Of a DNA stretch of 64,000 nucleotides, positions 47,760 through 57,465 are shown in pieces. Each line of letters begins with the position of its first letter. The first letter of the stretch is position 1. Origin of the DNA: Linnemannia hyalina (Eukaryota > Mortierellomycota > Mortierellomycetes > Mortierellales > Mortierellaceae). Position numbers and translations under genes: made by a program. Under the pieces are notes generated by a model. That model saw nothing but the letters and a program-made list of their open reading frames with translations, had not been told where the DNA came from and made no database searches. The stretch is taken from NCBI GenBank assembly GCA_019671135.1, contig JAHRHY010000004.1, forward strand, positions 2,480,001-2,544,000. Direction: 5' to 3'.

Positions 47760-48780
47760 TGCTAGACAAACGCCCGTTCTTGCTGGACGTCGATTCACCC
47801 CTCTCACGGATCACGTTTACACCGCATTGAATGCTGTGCTCTCTTCTCTACTGCTGCATCTACTTCAAATGCCACCCTCCGAAACAACGGCTCCACCTTC
47901 TCCGCCAATCGTTTTCGTAACAACAGCAACAATCGACTTTTCAACACTAGCGCTGACCCTTCTCAAGTTCAGTTCCGTCGCGACAGCAACGTTGGCCGTT
48001 GTGACTCCGGTCCTACCCCGATGGAGATCGACTCCATCAGTTGTTTTAACTGCCGCGGTAACCACCGTGTCGCGCAGTGCACTCAGCCAACGACCTGTCA
48101 CGGACGTGGACAGACTGACCACTACGAGGCAGAGTGCCCTAACAGGAACAAGTCGAGCTCCTCGCCATCATTTGGTCCGCGTCGTCACTAGCGTCAAGAC
48201 CTGGCCGCCCATATGACTGTAGTCGAGGCTCATGAGTTTTATCCTCGAGCCTTTCCACTTGCTGTCGTTCCGCTAGTGGAAGCTGGAACCACGTTCGAAG
48301 CCATTGTTGATAATGGCGCTACATTGCGCTATGTCCACCTGAGCTAATGGGCAAGAATCGTACTGTGCCGGAAATATCAAAGAAAGAGGCACGTATACTG
48401 GAAAAGATGGGACTGCGAAATGTTGTATCTGAGGAGACACTCGAGAAAATCAAGTCGTCGTTCGAGTGAGCGTAAGATCGATGAACCATTCAATCCGAGC
48501 AACCGTCGTCCGCAAGTTGGCTCATGACTTTTTCCTTGGCATCCCATGGATGGCCAGATACAAACCCCATATGGACTGAGAGCAGTATGCTTTGTCTTGG
48601 ACCCAGAAGTACCAAGACTATGGAGTCAAGGCCATGTCGAAGCACTTCTCGCGCAGCTGAAGGAGTCCTGCACGCCCATTTGAACGATGGGGTATCGACT
48701 TGATTAGACACATGCCTCTCACCAAACAAGGTAACCGCTGGATCATAGCCGCAATCAACTATACAATCAATTGACCGATC
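47760..48780 (+). mobile_element. Ty3/gypsy relic: gag zinc knuckle, protease and integrase pieces
   Basis: The frame around 47880-48192 reads an asparagine-rich gag end, then PMEIDSISCFNCRGNHRVAQ and C, a CCHC-like zinc knuckle lacking one spacer residue. A stop follows at 48190. Further on is VEAGTTFEAIVDNGATL (retropepsin-like active site, DNGA for DSGA), then LGIPWMARYKPHMD (protease to RT linker) and, directly after, PFERWGIDLI and KQGNRWIIAAINY, an integrase catalytic-core entry. The whole reverse transcriptase between these is missing. Several stops. Dead element with an internal deletion. Confidence 0.7.
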
Positions 48781-49019
48781 GTTGACTCATTTTTTTTCTC
48801 CTTTTCTTTTTTTTTTTTTTCTTTTCTTGTCAAGTGTGTTCAGATCGCCAACGAGTCTGCCCCGTCATCGTCGCCCTGGTTTCTGCGCTATCTTCTGGAT
48901 AAGCCCAGACTAAATGGCTCTCTAAGACCGTCACCAAGACATGGTCGTCCACGATACAACACAATCGACCTGATGAAATTGTTCCGCTCCTTCATCTTCA
49001 AGCCCTGCATCCTCTAAGG

Positions 49020-49425
49020 GTAAGAAGCCCCTCAGCGACATCACCAACACTGTTTTGTCTTCATCTCCTCCCAGAGGCTCGGCTTCTCCTACTGTCGTCG
49101 GATCGTCTCGGCCCTCTGCTCCGCTTTCCGTTCCCCTACCCATAGCCAAGCAGGTGCCTCCGATGAAACAAAGGGTTAGTTTTTATTTGACGAAGAATTT
49201 TCTACCACCTTCTTTCTCATCTATCTTTTCTCACTAAATTTTGACTGACCAACAAGTTCAATATGGCCATGCACAGCTTTCCAGTAGGAAGTCGACTTCA
49301 GTTCTTTCACCAGGATTGGCAGCAGTTAACGGACGACCCCTGGGTCTTGGACGTGGTGAAAGAGGGGTATCAAATCCCTTTTCATACCACACCAGTGGCT
49401 CAGAGATACTACAAAACATAGGAAA
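49020..49425 (+). mobile_element. DIRS/Ngaro-like retroelement relic (RT N-terminus)
   Basis: An S/P-rich stretch (KKPLSDITNTVLSSSPPRGS) ends at a GTTAGT donor near 49172. After an acceptor near 49256 the frame reads FPVGSRLQFFHQDWQQLTDD then PWVLDVVKEGYQIPF and a stop. The pattern GxRLxxFxxxWxxxTxDPWVL followed by GYxIPF is typical of the region before the RT of DIRS-type tyrosine-recombinase retroelements. RT core and recombinase are absent. Confidence 0.55.
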
Positions 49426-49478
49426 AAGTTTAGGAGATTGGCCGCACACCAAGCAGGATAGTTTAGCATCAAGGTTAC

Positions 49479-49704
49479 GCTTCATGAACTGGAGGCCCTC
49501 TCTCTAATTTCCGAACTACTACCAATACTTGATGAACTCGAGGTCGACTACATTTTCCTTCATGACATAGATATTGCCACAGATTGTAGACATGTAATTC
49601 TTCAACAATACCTTAAAGATAAATTTGGAGAAGATTTAGATATTGCCGAAGATCTCCATAAGATTGGTAACCACAAAATTTGTACAGATGTTGGAGAGCG
49701 CTGA
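49479..49704 (+). pseudogene. Unidentified ORF fragment, 74 codons
   Basis: Open from CTTCATGAACTG to TGA at 49702-49704: LHELEALSLISELLPILDEL then EVDYIFLHDIDIATDC, RHVILQQYLKDKFGED and HKIGNHKICTDVGER. Looks like real protein but has no start codon or recognisable domain. Downstream bases continue a protein-like frame until the fold-back element begins at 49764, so it was probably truncated there. Confidence 0.35.
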
Positions 49705-49763
49705 AGTAAGAATGTCTTTGGGTTCAAGAATGGAAAATTTTGTTACGGATGTGGATGTTGACC

Positions 49764-50228
49764 TAAAGTGCTCCAGTCAATTGATCAACCAAAACGCGAT
49801 TTCGACTTTTTTTTTTTGAAATGTTCATTCACCAATGTTCCGAACGGCCCCTCAGATTCCTGTCATTCATTCTCTTGATTCGTAATCTCATTCAACACAA
49901 CTTGCCTTTTTTTTTGCATGGACCGACATTGAATCCGCCGGAATTAAAATGCCCGATGTTGCTTGATCAATTAATTGGATTACATGCATCACGATTTTCT
50001 TTTTTTAGCCTGCGGGGTCTTTTTAGTTTCCATCTACCTTCAAACTTCAAAGACTTAGTTCCTCAATCCTCTACGGCCTTCTATCAAAGTTTGGAATCCC
50101 TACCCAAAGTCTTTGTGTTTGACCTATATGCATGACTTTACATGGGTTTAGCACGCGTTAAGCTGCTTTTTTTATGCCGCAAGCTCAATACACTTTCTAC
50201 AGATAAATTGAAAGCAGTTATATACATA
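49764..50228 (+). mobile_element. Fold-back element family, copy 2 (one arm)
   Basis: Starts TA-AAGTGCTCCAG like copy 1 and follows it for about 450 bp (cattcattctcttgattcg, aattggattacatgcatcac, gtttagcacgcgttaagctg, caagctcaatacactttcta). About 80% similar by eye. No matching inverted arm is found on the right, so this copy is partial. Confidence 0.7.
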
Positions 50229-50410
50229 AGACATCAGGTGGGATCTAAGGGTCTTCGATGAGCGAAACCAGACATCCTCGATAGAGTGTAATATCATAAC
50301 AATATGTGAATTCGTGCTAGAACCATGTAACAAAACATACTTTAATGATATCTTCCATCAATGATAAAAAGTCCCGCCAGTTTTCTATTTTCTAGATCCC
50401 ACCTGATGTC
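50229..50410. repeat. 182-bp segment with 18-bp perfect inverted ends
   Basis: gacatcaggtgggatcta (50229-50246) is the exact reverse complement of 50393-50410. It directly follows fold-back copy 2, so it is either a small MITE nested there or part of that element's centre. Confidence 0.65.
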
Positions 50411-50429
50411 CTCTGTGTGGTGGTCTCAT

Positions 50430-50750
50430 TCCCTCCATCAATAGTGGTATACCGAGAAGTAATCGCCAACGATGATTACTGCAAGGATATCTTTCAACGA
50501 GCCTCCCAATATCACTGGCAGGGATGACCGTTCGAGTTCCAAGTCAAGAGTAATATCCTGTATCTCTAAAACGGAGATCGCGTTAATAATCTAGGCCTAC
50601 CCGCCGTCAAGACACAATTTATGTCCAAGACTCACGACTGACATATCTCTGGTCACTATGGTGTCGACAAGACTTATGCCCGCTCTGAGATGACCTCCTA
50701 TGTCATGCCGAGTTTGCCTATCCAACCGGCTGTCAGGCTCTCGTAGTCCG
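50430..50750 (+). mobile_element. Gypsy integrase zinc-binding relic
   Basis: Around 50600-50700 the frame reads LPAVKTQFMSKTHD, a stop, HISGHYGVDKTYARSEMTSY. This is the HHCC integrase N-domain segment (EAHDxxxxGHxGVxKTxxR). Stops within; dead fragment. It may be the same insertion as 47760-48780, separated by later elements. Confidence 0.55.
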
Positions 50751-51059
50751 CAGATTTTCTATTCCTTGTAATAGTTCTTTTTTTTTTTTTTTTGGATTCA
50801 TGAAGCATTTCAAAATGAGAGAGGGATAATGAAAAAGAGAGAGGGGAAGGGAGAGAGTGAGGGTCTCCTAGGCTCCATTTTTTGCACTCTTAAAAAAAAA
50901 GTGTCGAATGACATGATGTGTGCTCTCTTGGTATCCGCCCTTTCTCTTTTTGTGTCTTTCTACGCTGAGACATGCAAAAACGAAATATGGTTTCTTACCC
51001 ATGGGTCCGGAATGAGGCTTCTTTCTCAAGTCACGATCCCGCAACGAAATTACAATGCA

Positions 51060-51240
51060 GAAACGCACAGGGGGCAAGTCGTTCGACCTTCAGTCACCCA
51101 TCCCTCCTTCCTTCAGTCCCTCCTTCCTTTCACATCCACCTCTCCCTTTCTCTTCATTCGCCTCACCGTCGATTGTGTGGCCTCGGCATTCGCTGCAGGG
51201 GCCATGAGGTTGTGTCCTGAACCCTCTTGGTAAATCATTC
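51060..51240 (+). repeat. Dispersed repeat, copy 2
   Basis: Matches 46030-46200 block by block (cagtcacccatccctcc, atccacctctcc, gcctcggcattcgctgc, tgaaccctcttggtaaatca). Same orientation. Confidence 0.4.
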
Positions 51241-51393
51241 GCACACTGCACTTGTGGTGAAAAAGAATTAGGTTTATTATTTTGTTACTTGAGAGAGAGG
51301 GAACAAGTAAAAAGTAAGGGAGAAAGAAGTGAAAACAAAAAAGTAAGGGTGAGATCTACTGAACCCAGAATGAGAAACCAGACTGGCCCTTGA

Positions 51394-52020
51394 TCAATCG
51401 GTGAAGGTCACTCGTCCATCCCTTTCAGCGCCTGTCGATACTGGTAACGACGACGAGTAGGTATCCTGAACCAAAAACCCCTCGATCACCATAGTGCCAG
51501 TTCCAAATTCCTGCATGATCATAGTCATTCCTCCCTCTCTCTCTCCTATCTCTCCTCTCTCTCCTCCCTCTCCTTGTCCAACTGCACTGCCAACCGTACC
51601 CACATCAGCCAGCGCCTTACCAACCCCTGCAGTGGCACCCAACCAACTCTTCTGGAGCTCGACAAACAACCCCCTCGTCTTCTCATCCGCCCTCAACACC
51701 TCATCACTCCCCGCAATGACCTCCATTTGTCTCCTCACAGCTTCAACCGATCGGCGCTGCAAGATCTCCTCGGCCTGCTTGCGGGCTCGTTTGTGTTCCT
51801 TGGCGGCGGTTTCGAGGGCGAGCTTGTAGTCGAGGACGAGACGGGAGTATTCGACGCGGAGGACCTGTTTGTGGGATTTGATGAGCGTCTTGAGGGCTGC
51901 GGCGTTTTGTTTCTCGGTCGCTGTGGATGTGGTGGTAGGGGAGGTTGGGGATGAGGGGGAGGTAGGAGAGGTAGGAGAGGGGGTGTCGTTGTGAGAGAAG
52001 AGGTTTGAGAAGAATGTCAT
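51394..52020 (-). CDS. Coiled-coil family, divergent member 4 (208 aa)
   Basis: Intronless; ATG at 52020. It starts MTFFSNLFSHNDTPS, then an S/P/T-rich insert absent from the others. The family helix follows: TEKQNAAALKTLIKSHKQVL, AAKEHKRARKQAEEILQRRS, VEAVRRQMEVIAGSDEVLRA and DEKTRGLFVELQKSWLG. It is clearly homologous to members 1-3 but much diverged; the tail is glycine-rich and acidic. Function unknown. It keeps the family's TATA-like promoter and lack of introns. Confidence 0.78.
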   Translation of the reverse strand: MTFFSNLFSHNDTPSPTSPTSPSSPTSPTTTSTATEKQNAAALKTLIKSHKQVLRVEYSRLVLDYKLALETAAKEHKRARKQAEEILQRRSVEAVRRQMEVIAGSDEVLRADEKTRGLFVELQKSWLGATAGVGKALADVGTVGSAVGQGEGGERGEIGEREGGMTMIMQEFGTGTMVIEGFLVQDTYSSSLPVSTGAERDGRVTFTD

Positions 52021-52142
52021 TTTTTTTGTTCGTTTGAAACGGCTGTGAGCAATTGTTGTTTTTTTTTTTTGGGATGGAAAGAATGGGCGAAGTAGTGGTT
52101 GTTGGTGTTGAAGATCGGGGTCGTTGGGTCAGGAACGATTCA

Positions 52143-52151
52143 CTTTTATAC
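52143..52151 (-). promoter_or_regulatory. TATA box of coiled-coil member 4
   Basis: Minus-strand GTATAAAAG, about 125 bp upstream of the ATG at 52020. Confidence 0.55.
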
Positions 52152-53554
52152 TCCTCCTTCTTTTCATCCCCCTTCCGTCCATTCTTGAGGCCTACATGGG
52201 CCACGCTCCCGTGATCACAATTAAGACAGGCAACAGCAACAACCTACAACAATAACACAAACGATGTCACTCACAACCAGACTCTAGGCTCAATTCTTGA
52301 TCGTGCTTTTCTTTCCTGTGTGTTCATGTGCATGGCATGTGTAGCAATTGAGAATCAAGAATGCCGAGAACGTAGAAAAAGGAAATTCGAAGACCTGACC
52401 GATGGAGCAAACAGAAAAAAAAAAAAAAAGATTCAAGAAAAAAACAATTGACACCGAGGGTGAGCAATGGGGAATAAGATGCTAAGTGACAAGCAATGGA
52501 TCAAGAGAGAGAGAGAAAGTAAGAGGGAGGGAAGGGGAGGAGGGAAGAGAATCTTGTCACGCTCGCCAAGCTGCCAAGGACTATCAAACATAGTGACAAG
52601 AGAGTAGAAAGAATGAGTGGAATAGGGGGTCCATCCCTAACTGCTGATAGATCATGACAATAAAGGGGCAGTGAAGGTAGGAGAGCGGTCAAAAGTCGAC
52701 AGGGGTCTGACCGTCGCCGAGCATTGGTGATCGTAATCCCGAATTACCGAATCCGGCAGACAATTTGACGAGCGAATAGAACGACAGATTGAACAGATAG
52801 AGATGAGGGGTGTGACGATGTCGGACATAATGTTGCTTGGCGAGATAGCCACCACCGCCACAGCACAAAGACTCTTTGGATTTTTGGGAAGGGAACGGCA
52901 ATTAAAGTGTTTGGTTCCATTGAGGGCATGTTGTAGTCCGACGAGAGAGAGAAGAGGGGTATGATAAAGTTAAGCGGTGGAAGGGAGAAGAGAATGGTAA
53001 GAAGTCGCAAGGAAAGGAGTGTAATAAAAAATCGCAATTGTTGGCGCTGGTTTAGAAATAATGGCAAAAAAAAAGAAAATGTCAAAAACTGCAATGATGA
53101 GTTGAGAGGAAATAAGCGGAGACTGAGTCGCTTTATTATTAAGTAGTCCCTCTCTGTCAAGGAAGTTCCAGGGTCCAGAAAAAGTTTGAGTGATCCAACA
53201 CACAGAAATACTTCTCTCTTACTCTAACCCTCGCGTGCAGCATCCATCGCCGTTTCAGAAGAAACAAGAAAAAGGCTCATGCTAGGATCACGTCAACAAG
53301 GGCACAGAAATTATGCTGGGTATGAACTTGCTTACCTTCTTTCCTTACCTTTTTGCTACACAGAACAGCGCTAATGAATCTGCTTTCATGGTTCCAGATC
53401 AAGGCGAATAGGCTCTCTCTCTATGTCGACAAGTTTGTTTGGAAGATTGGCTTTGAGAAGTCTTTGTCATTGATCACCCTCTCGTTTCTTTGCCCTCGTC
53501 CTTATTTTTTCCTTGTCTGTCAGGGTGGCACACGCACAGAAAGATCAACTACTT

Positions 53555-54306
53555 AGGAGGCCATCCATGTTCGGCTCCACCAACCATAGACTACAGTATA
53601 AAAATATCTGTCAACACCTATTAAAACAGTGTGTTCCTTGAGAGTACAACAAATCTCATCAGCTTTTTCCTTCCACCAGTCTCCATTTTCTACATTCACC
53701 ACCACTACTTTGTAACATCATCTACTTTAGCTGAGAAAGCCTTGGACATGATCATCTCATATTGGATCCTGGATATTACAGATAGTAATTTCCTTTCCAA
53801 TATGAGATGATCATGTCCAAGGCTTTCTCAGCTAAAGTAGATGATGTTACAAAGTAGTGGTGGTGAATGTAGAAAATGGAGACTGGTGGAAGGAAAAAGC
53901 TGATGAGATTTGTTGTACTCTCAAGGAACACACTGTTTTAATAGGTGTTGACAGATATTTTTATACTGTAGTCTATGGTTGGTGGAGCCGAACATGGATG
54001 GCCTCCTTTGTAACATCATCTACTTTAGCTGAGAAAGCCTTGGACATGATCATCTCATATTGGATCCTGGATATTACAGATAGTAATTTCCTTTCCAATA
54101 TGAGATGATCATGTCCAAGGCTTTCTCAGCTAAAGTAGATGATGTTACAAAGTAGTGGTGGTGAATGTAGAAAATGGAGACTGGTGGAAGGAAAAAGCTG
54201 ATGAGATTTGTTGTACTCTCAAGGAACACACTGTTTTAATAGGTGTTGACAGATATTTTTATACTGTAGTCTATGGTTGGTGGAGCCGAACATGGATGGC
54301 CTCCTT
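53555..54306. repeat. 453-bp hairpin plus 298-bp tandem copy
   Basis: 53555-53766 is the reverse complement of 53796-54007 (212-bp arms, 29-nt loop). I saw no mismatch. The segment 53711-54008 is then repeated directly at 54009-54306. The result is three copies of an outer segment and two hairpin heads. Each rightward copy keeps an identical open frame (VENGDWWKEKADEICCTLKE, HTVLIGVDRYFYTVVYGWWS), so the ancestral sequence may have been coding. Confidence 0.85.
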
Positions 54307-54499
54307 AGCTCTATGCAGAACCATCAATCGCCACTGATATGCTACCCTAAAACAAAGCCCGCGTAAGAAAAAAAAATAGAAAATGAAGAGAGAGGAGATG
54401 TTGTTCTTTCGAACAAATGTATAAAATAAAAATAACTGAGTCAAAATGAGTTGAGAATTGTACAATTGGGTTTATGACCAAAGAAAAATGATAGCTAAT

Positions 54500-56068
54500 C
54501 TACTGGTCTACTGGATGCGTCCTGTTAAGGTCAGAAAACAGTTTATGTTGAAGGATGGAGTAATCGTGACAATCATGAAACATCTCCTTCTTGACCTTGT
54601 CGTAATAGCGCAGGGATTTGTACATAGAAACATTGGACTTGTACGTCAAAAACTGGCGTCGATCGTCCAACAAGATCGCGTTGACCTTATAAACGTCTTC
54701 CTTGGGGACAACAATCCTCTTGTATTTAAATAAATCGTCCGGAGAGGAATGAGTCGCGAGGTCCACATCCTTGGACCAAGGTCCCTTCTTGTAGATGGTC
54801 TCTGGAATGACATGAAGCTTGCCCTCAAACATCGAGGTCCAACGAGGTTTCTGCTTGTTCTTCTCGGCCATGTAAAGAGGGTTGACCAGGACGATCGCGA
54901 ATCGGGGCGAGACGACGAAAAAATTGTGGAACCAGATGCCAGTGTCGCCTTCCCAAGCACCAAAGCAAGCCTCGGATAGGATGAATTCCGACCCTGTCTC
55001 TGCCTGCCAGATGCAGGTAATTGTTTGTGTCATCAAATAGCCGAAGTCCTCCAGTTCAGCAGCATGAATCGGTCCCTGGTATGGACTTAAAAGCGCGGTA
55101 GGTGTCTCTGACTCGACTCTCGCCACAATAGATTTCCGATACTCCTCCACGATATCCTCGACGGGGGCCTCGATGATCCACTTGAGGTTCTCGAACCAGA
55201 CTGTCTGAGCGTTGGAGAGCTTATTGTGGTCCATGTGTCTTTTGACTGACATCTCGAAGAGGAGGTCAAATCTCTGGTTAAAATAATGACTTCTGCGGTA
55301 CTCGCTACGGTACATCATAACACACAGAAACTTCTTCATATCCCCGAGTTGGGTTCGGGTCAACGAAAGGTCTCCGTCCTCATTCCAAATCTGTCGGATA
55401 AACGTAGCAGAAGTGGACTCATGTTTGGCAAGAAGCTTTTCAAACTTCATGCAATCGGCCTCGGTAACATCCCGGTACATGTCCTCGGCACCATACGCTC
55501 GTGAGACGTCGATCGGATTCGTGGTGTGGTCCTCTACTCGGTAGATATTGATGTCGTGTCTGGGCCGCACTTTGCGTCTGGGCTTACTAGGATTTCTTGT
55601 CTTGAACCATGAGAGATTGGGGTTTGAGGTGTCCGTAGTGAACTCGTTGTTGCTAAGCGAGAAGTTGTCCGCAAACGTCTTGAGAATGAACCTTGGGATG
55701 TAATGGTGAAACTGAATTTGTGTCGTGCTATGTTCCTGTGTCGGGGTCTGTTCCTGTGTCATGCTCTGTTTCGGATGTATTTCCTGGAGAAGGAAGTCGA
55801 TAACGTCAGGTCTGTCGACCTTCATCTCAGATATGAAGTCGATGGCTAGGGCACGATGGGCAAGTAAATTAAGGTCGTAAGGGATGCTCTCGTTGTAATG
55901 AAAGCCTACATATGTCAATAGAGCCATGGCGGTAGATATCAAAAGTGGATTCCACTCCACATCGACAGGAAGTTGCTTTGTGAAAGCAGCGGCTGGAGGT
56001 TTCAACAATGACAGAAAGCGAGCCAAGAGCGCTTCAAGTGTACCATCATCGGGTCCTACGCGGGGCAT
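54500..56068 (-). CDS. DUF4238-family protein, 522 aa
   Basis: Single exon, ATG at 56068. The DUF4238 signature HHYIPRFILKTFADN is at about residues 140-154. The usual later parts are present: a Y-rich region with MKKFLCVMMYRSEYRRSHYF, a TITCIWQAETGSEFILSE segment and SPRFAIVLVNPLYM near residues 390-405. About 130 extra residues precede the signature. DUF4238 proteins occur in bacteria and many fungi, frequently in variable genomic regions; their biochemical activity is unknown. The frame is intact and base use resembles host genes. The neighbouring repeat arrays place it in a variable region. Confidence 0.78.
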   Translation of the reverse strand: MPRVGPDDGTLEALLARFLSLLKPPAAAFTKQLPVDVEWNPLLISTAMALLTYVGFHYNESIPYDLNLLAHRALAIDFISEMKVDRPDVIDFLLQEIHPKQSMTQEQTPTQEHSTTQIQFHHYIPRFILKTFADNFSLSNNEFTTDTSNPNLSWFKTRNPSKPRRKVRPRHDINIYRVEDHTTNPIDVSRAYGAEDMYRDVTEADCMKFEKLLAKHESTSATFIRQIWNEDGDLSLTRTQLGDMKKFLCVMMYRSEYRRSHYFNQRFDLLFEMSVKRHMDHNKLSNAQTVWFENLKWIIEAPVEDIVEEYRKSIVARVESETPTALLSPYQGPIHAAELEDFGYLMTQTITCIWQAETGSEFILSEACFGAWEGDTGIWFHNFFVVSPRFAIVLVNPLYMAEKNKQKPRWTSMFEGKLHVIPETIYKKGPWSKDVDLATHSSPDDLFKYKRIVVPKEDVYKVNAILLDDRRQFLTYKSNVSMYKSLRYYDKVKKEMFHDCHDYSILQHKLFSDLNRTHPVDQ

Positions 56069-57204
56069 CTTTTGCTCTACAGGTGGAACCTCATATGTAA
56101 ATAACGCATACTAGGCTAACGAACAAAGTTTAAGATGACGTGTTGGAGGGATACAAAATTCTGATCATATTTGTACCTTGAGCAGCCAGCGGATGGGGTA
56201 AAGAAGGCAGAGAGGAATTAAAAAGGGCAGGGCAAAATTGAGAGTGATAGGTGTGTTGATGAGAATCTAGACTAGGGGAGGGGGGGTAGGCTTGACCTTT
56301 CTCAAGGCACAGTTGGGATAGGGAATGAGGAACAGGGATAAAGAATAGTGCAGACGAAGTATTTTTCAAGTTGGGGGAACTGTGGGCCATATATACTTGG
56401 TAGCAGTGCAAGATTAAGTTCTTTGGAGAGTCGACTGATCATGTCAAGAGTCGACCGATCGCCTGCAGGCACACTTGATCATATTGTACAATGCAATGTG
56501 TGCGAGAAAAACGGAGTGTGCTGGCTGATCCTATTAAGTTTCAGACATAAGGCCCCTTGAAGAGAAAAAGCACATCTATGGTGGCGGTGGTGGTGGTAAA
56601 CAAAGCATCGACGACTCAACCTCGAACGAGGAGAGAAAGAGTCTATATCAAAGGATCAAAAAGCAACGTTGCTATGAACCCTTGGCTGCCACAAGCTTAT
56701 CCGCATATGATTTTGTACCTTTGTCAACGAAATATGGGCGTAAACTGCTGTGTATACCCTGTACGTTTTAAAGAAACACAAAGGCAAAGCAGGTAGCGTA
56801 AAACGCAAAGCAAAAGGAAAAGAACGACCCAAACCAAAAAGGTGAAGCAAAAAGGCAAAGCAAAACGCACAGCAAACAGTAGACAGTTGTCACTACATAG
56901 AATTGCACATGCAAGCAATAATGCTTGTTCGAGGCAGTCTCTATTTCCAAGACTAAAGGTTCGAATTTTTCCTCAGTTCCCTAGAAATTTGCTTTGTGCA
57001 ACCATGATTGATATTACGCAACTGACCATCCTGATGTCAATTTACTCTTGCCACTCATCTTTGAAGTAAAGTGCGACCAGATTGTGGACTCCACACTTTG
57101 CCATCATTAAATTTATCTGTTTGCCTTGGTCCAAATGTGCAACATAATTACTGCAATAGGCGACAGACAAGTAAGGAACGGGATGAGGTTGGGGCAGTGA
57201 TAAT
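56069..57204. other. Intergenic between the DUF4238 gene and the Harbinger element
   Basis: Promoter side of the DUF4238 gene, then low-complexity A/G/C-rich sequence at 56770-56890 (repeated ggcaaagcaaaa motifs). A sequence TA-AAGTGCGACCAG at 57067 resembles a transposon end but has no partner I can find. Confidence 0.35.
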
Positions 57205-57302
57205 AGCCTCCGTCCTTTCTTAAATAATAGATTCAGCTTTTGGTTCAGCTTCTGACTTTGGATTTACGTACTCGATTTTTATTGGTTGTACGTTTTTGCT
57301 GA
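57205..57302 (+). repeat. Left terminal inverted repeat of the Harbinger element
   Basis: Pairs with 60976-61074. One length difference in the T/A homopolymer near the inner end. Confidence 0.88.
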
Positions 57303-57465
57303 ATCGATTCAAGGTTTTTAAGAAAGGAGAGGGTTTTTATGAGAGTTGACTTCGTTCCTGACTGCGCGATGGGCTAATTTCCCTCTTTTACCTCTTCTTT
57401 CCTCACACCCGCATCCCCACATCTACCCCCACACCTCCACCCTCAATACCCTCCGTACTCAACTT

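Larger units (their letters stand above)
45060..51393. other. Gene-poor region rich in retroelement debris
   Basis: Contains the promoter of member 3 (to about 45420), a dispersed repeat (46030-46200), gypsy gag/protease/integrase relics (47760-48780), a DIRS-like RT relic (49020-49425), an unidentified ORF fragment (49479-49704), fold-back copy 2 (from 49764), a gypsy integrase fragment (50430-50750) and a second copy of the dispersed repeat (51060-51240). The stretches 45420-46030 and 46200-47760 show nothing I can name. Confidence 0.55.
52021..54499. other. Region with member 4 promoter and a compound hairpin repeat
   Basis: The first ~200 bp are the promoter and leader of member 4. From 52200 to 53550 I see no convincing gene; frames are low-complexity. 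From 53555 to 54306 lies the compound inverted and tandem repeat described separately. Confidence 0.45.

Noticed and set aside
57067..57110. Possible transposon end (TA-AAGTGCGACCAG) left of the Harbinger element
   Set aside because: No inverted partner or second copy could be found in the window.
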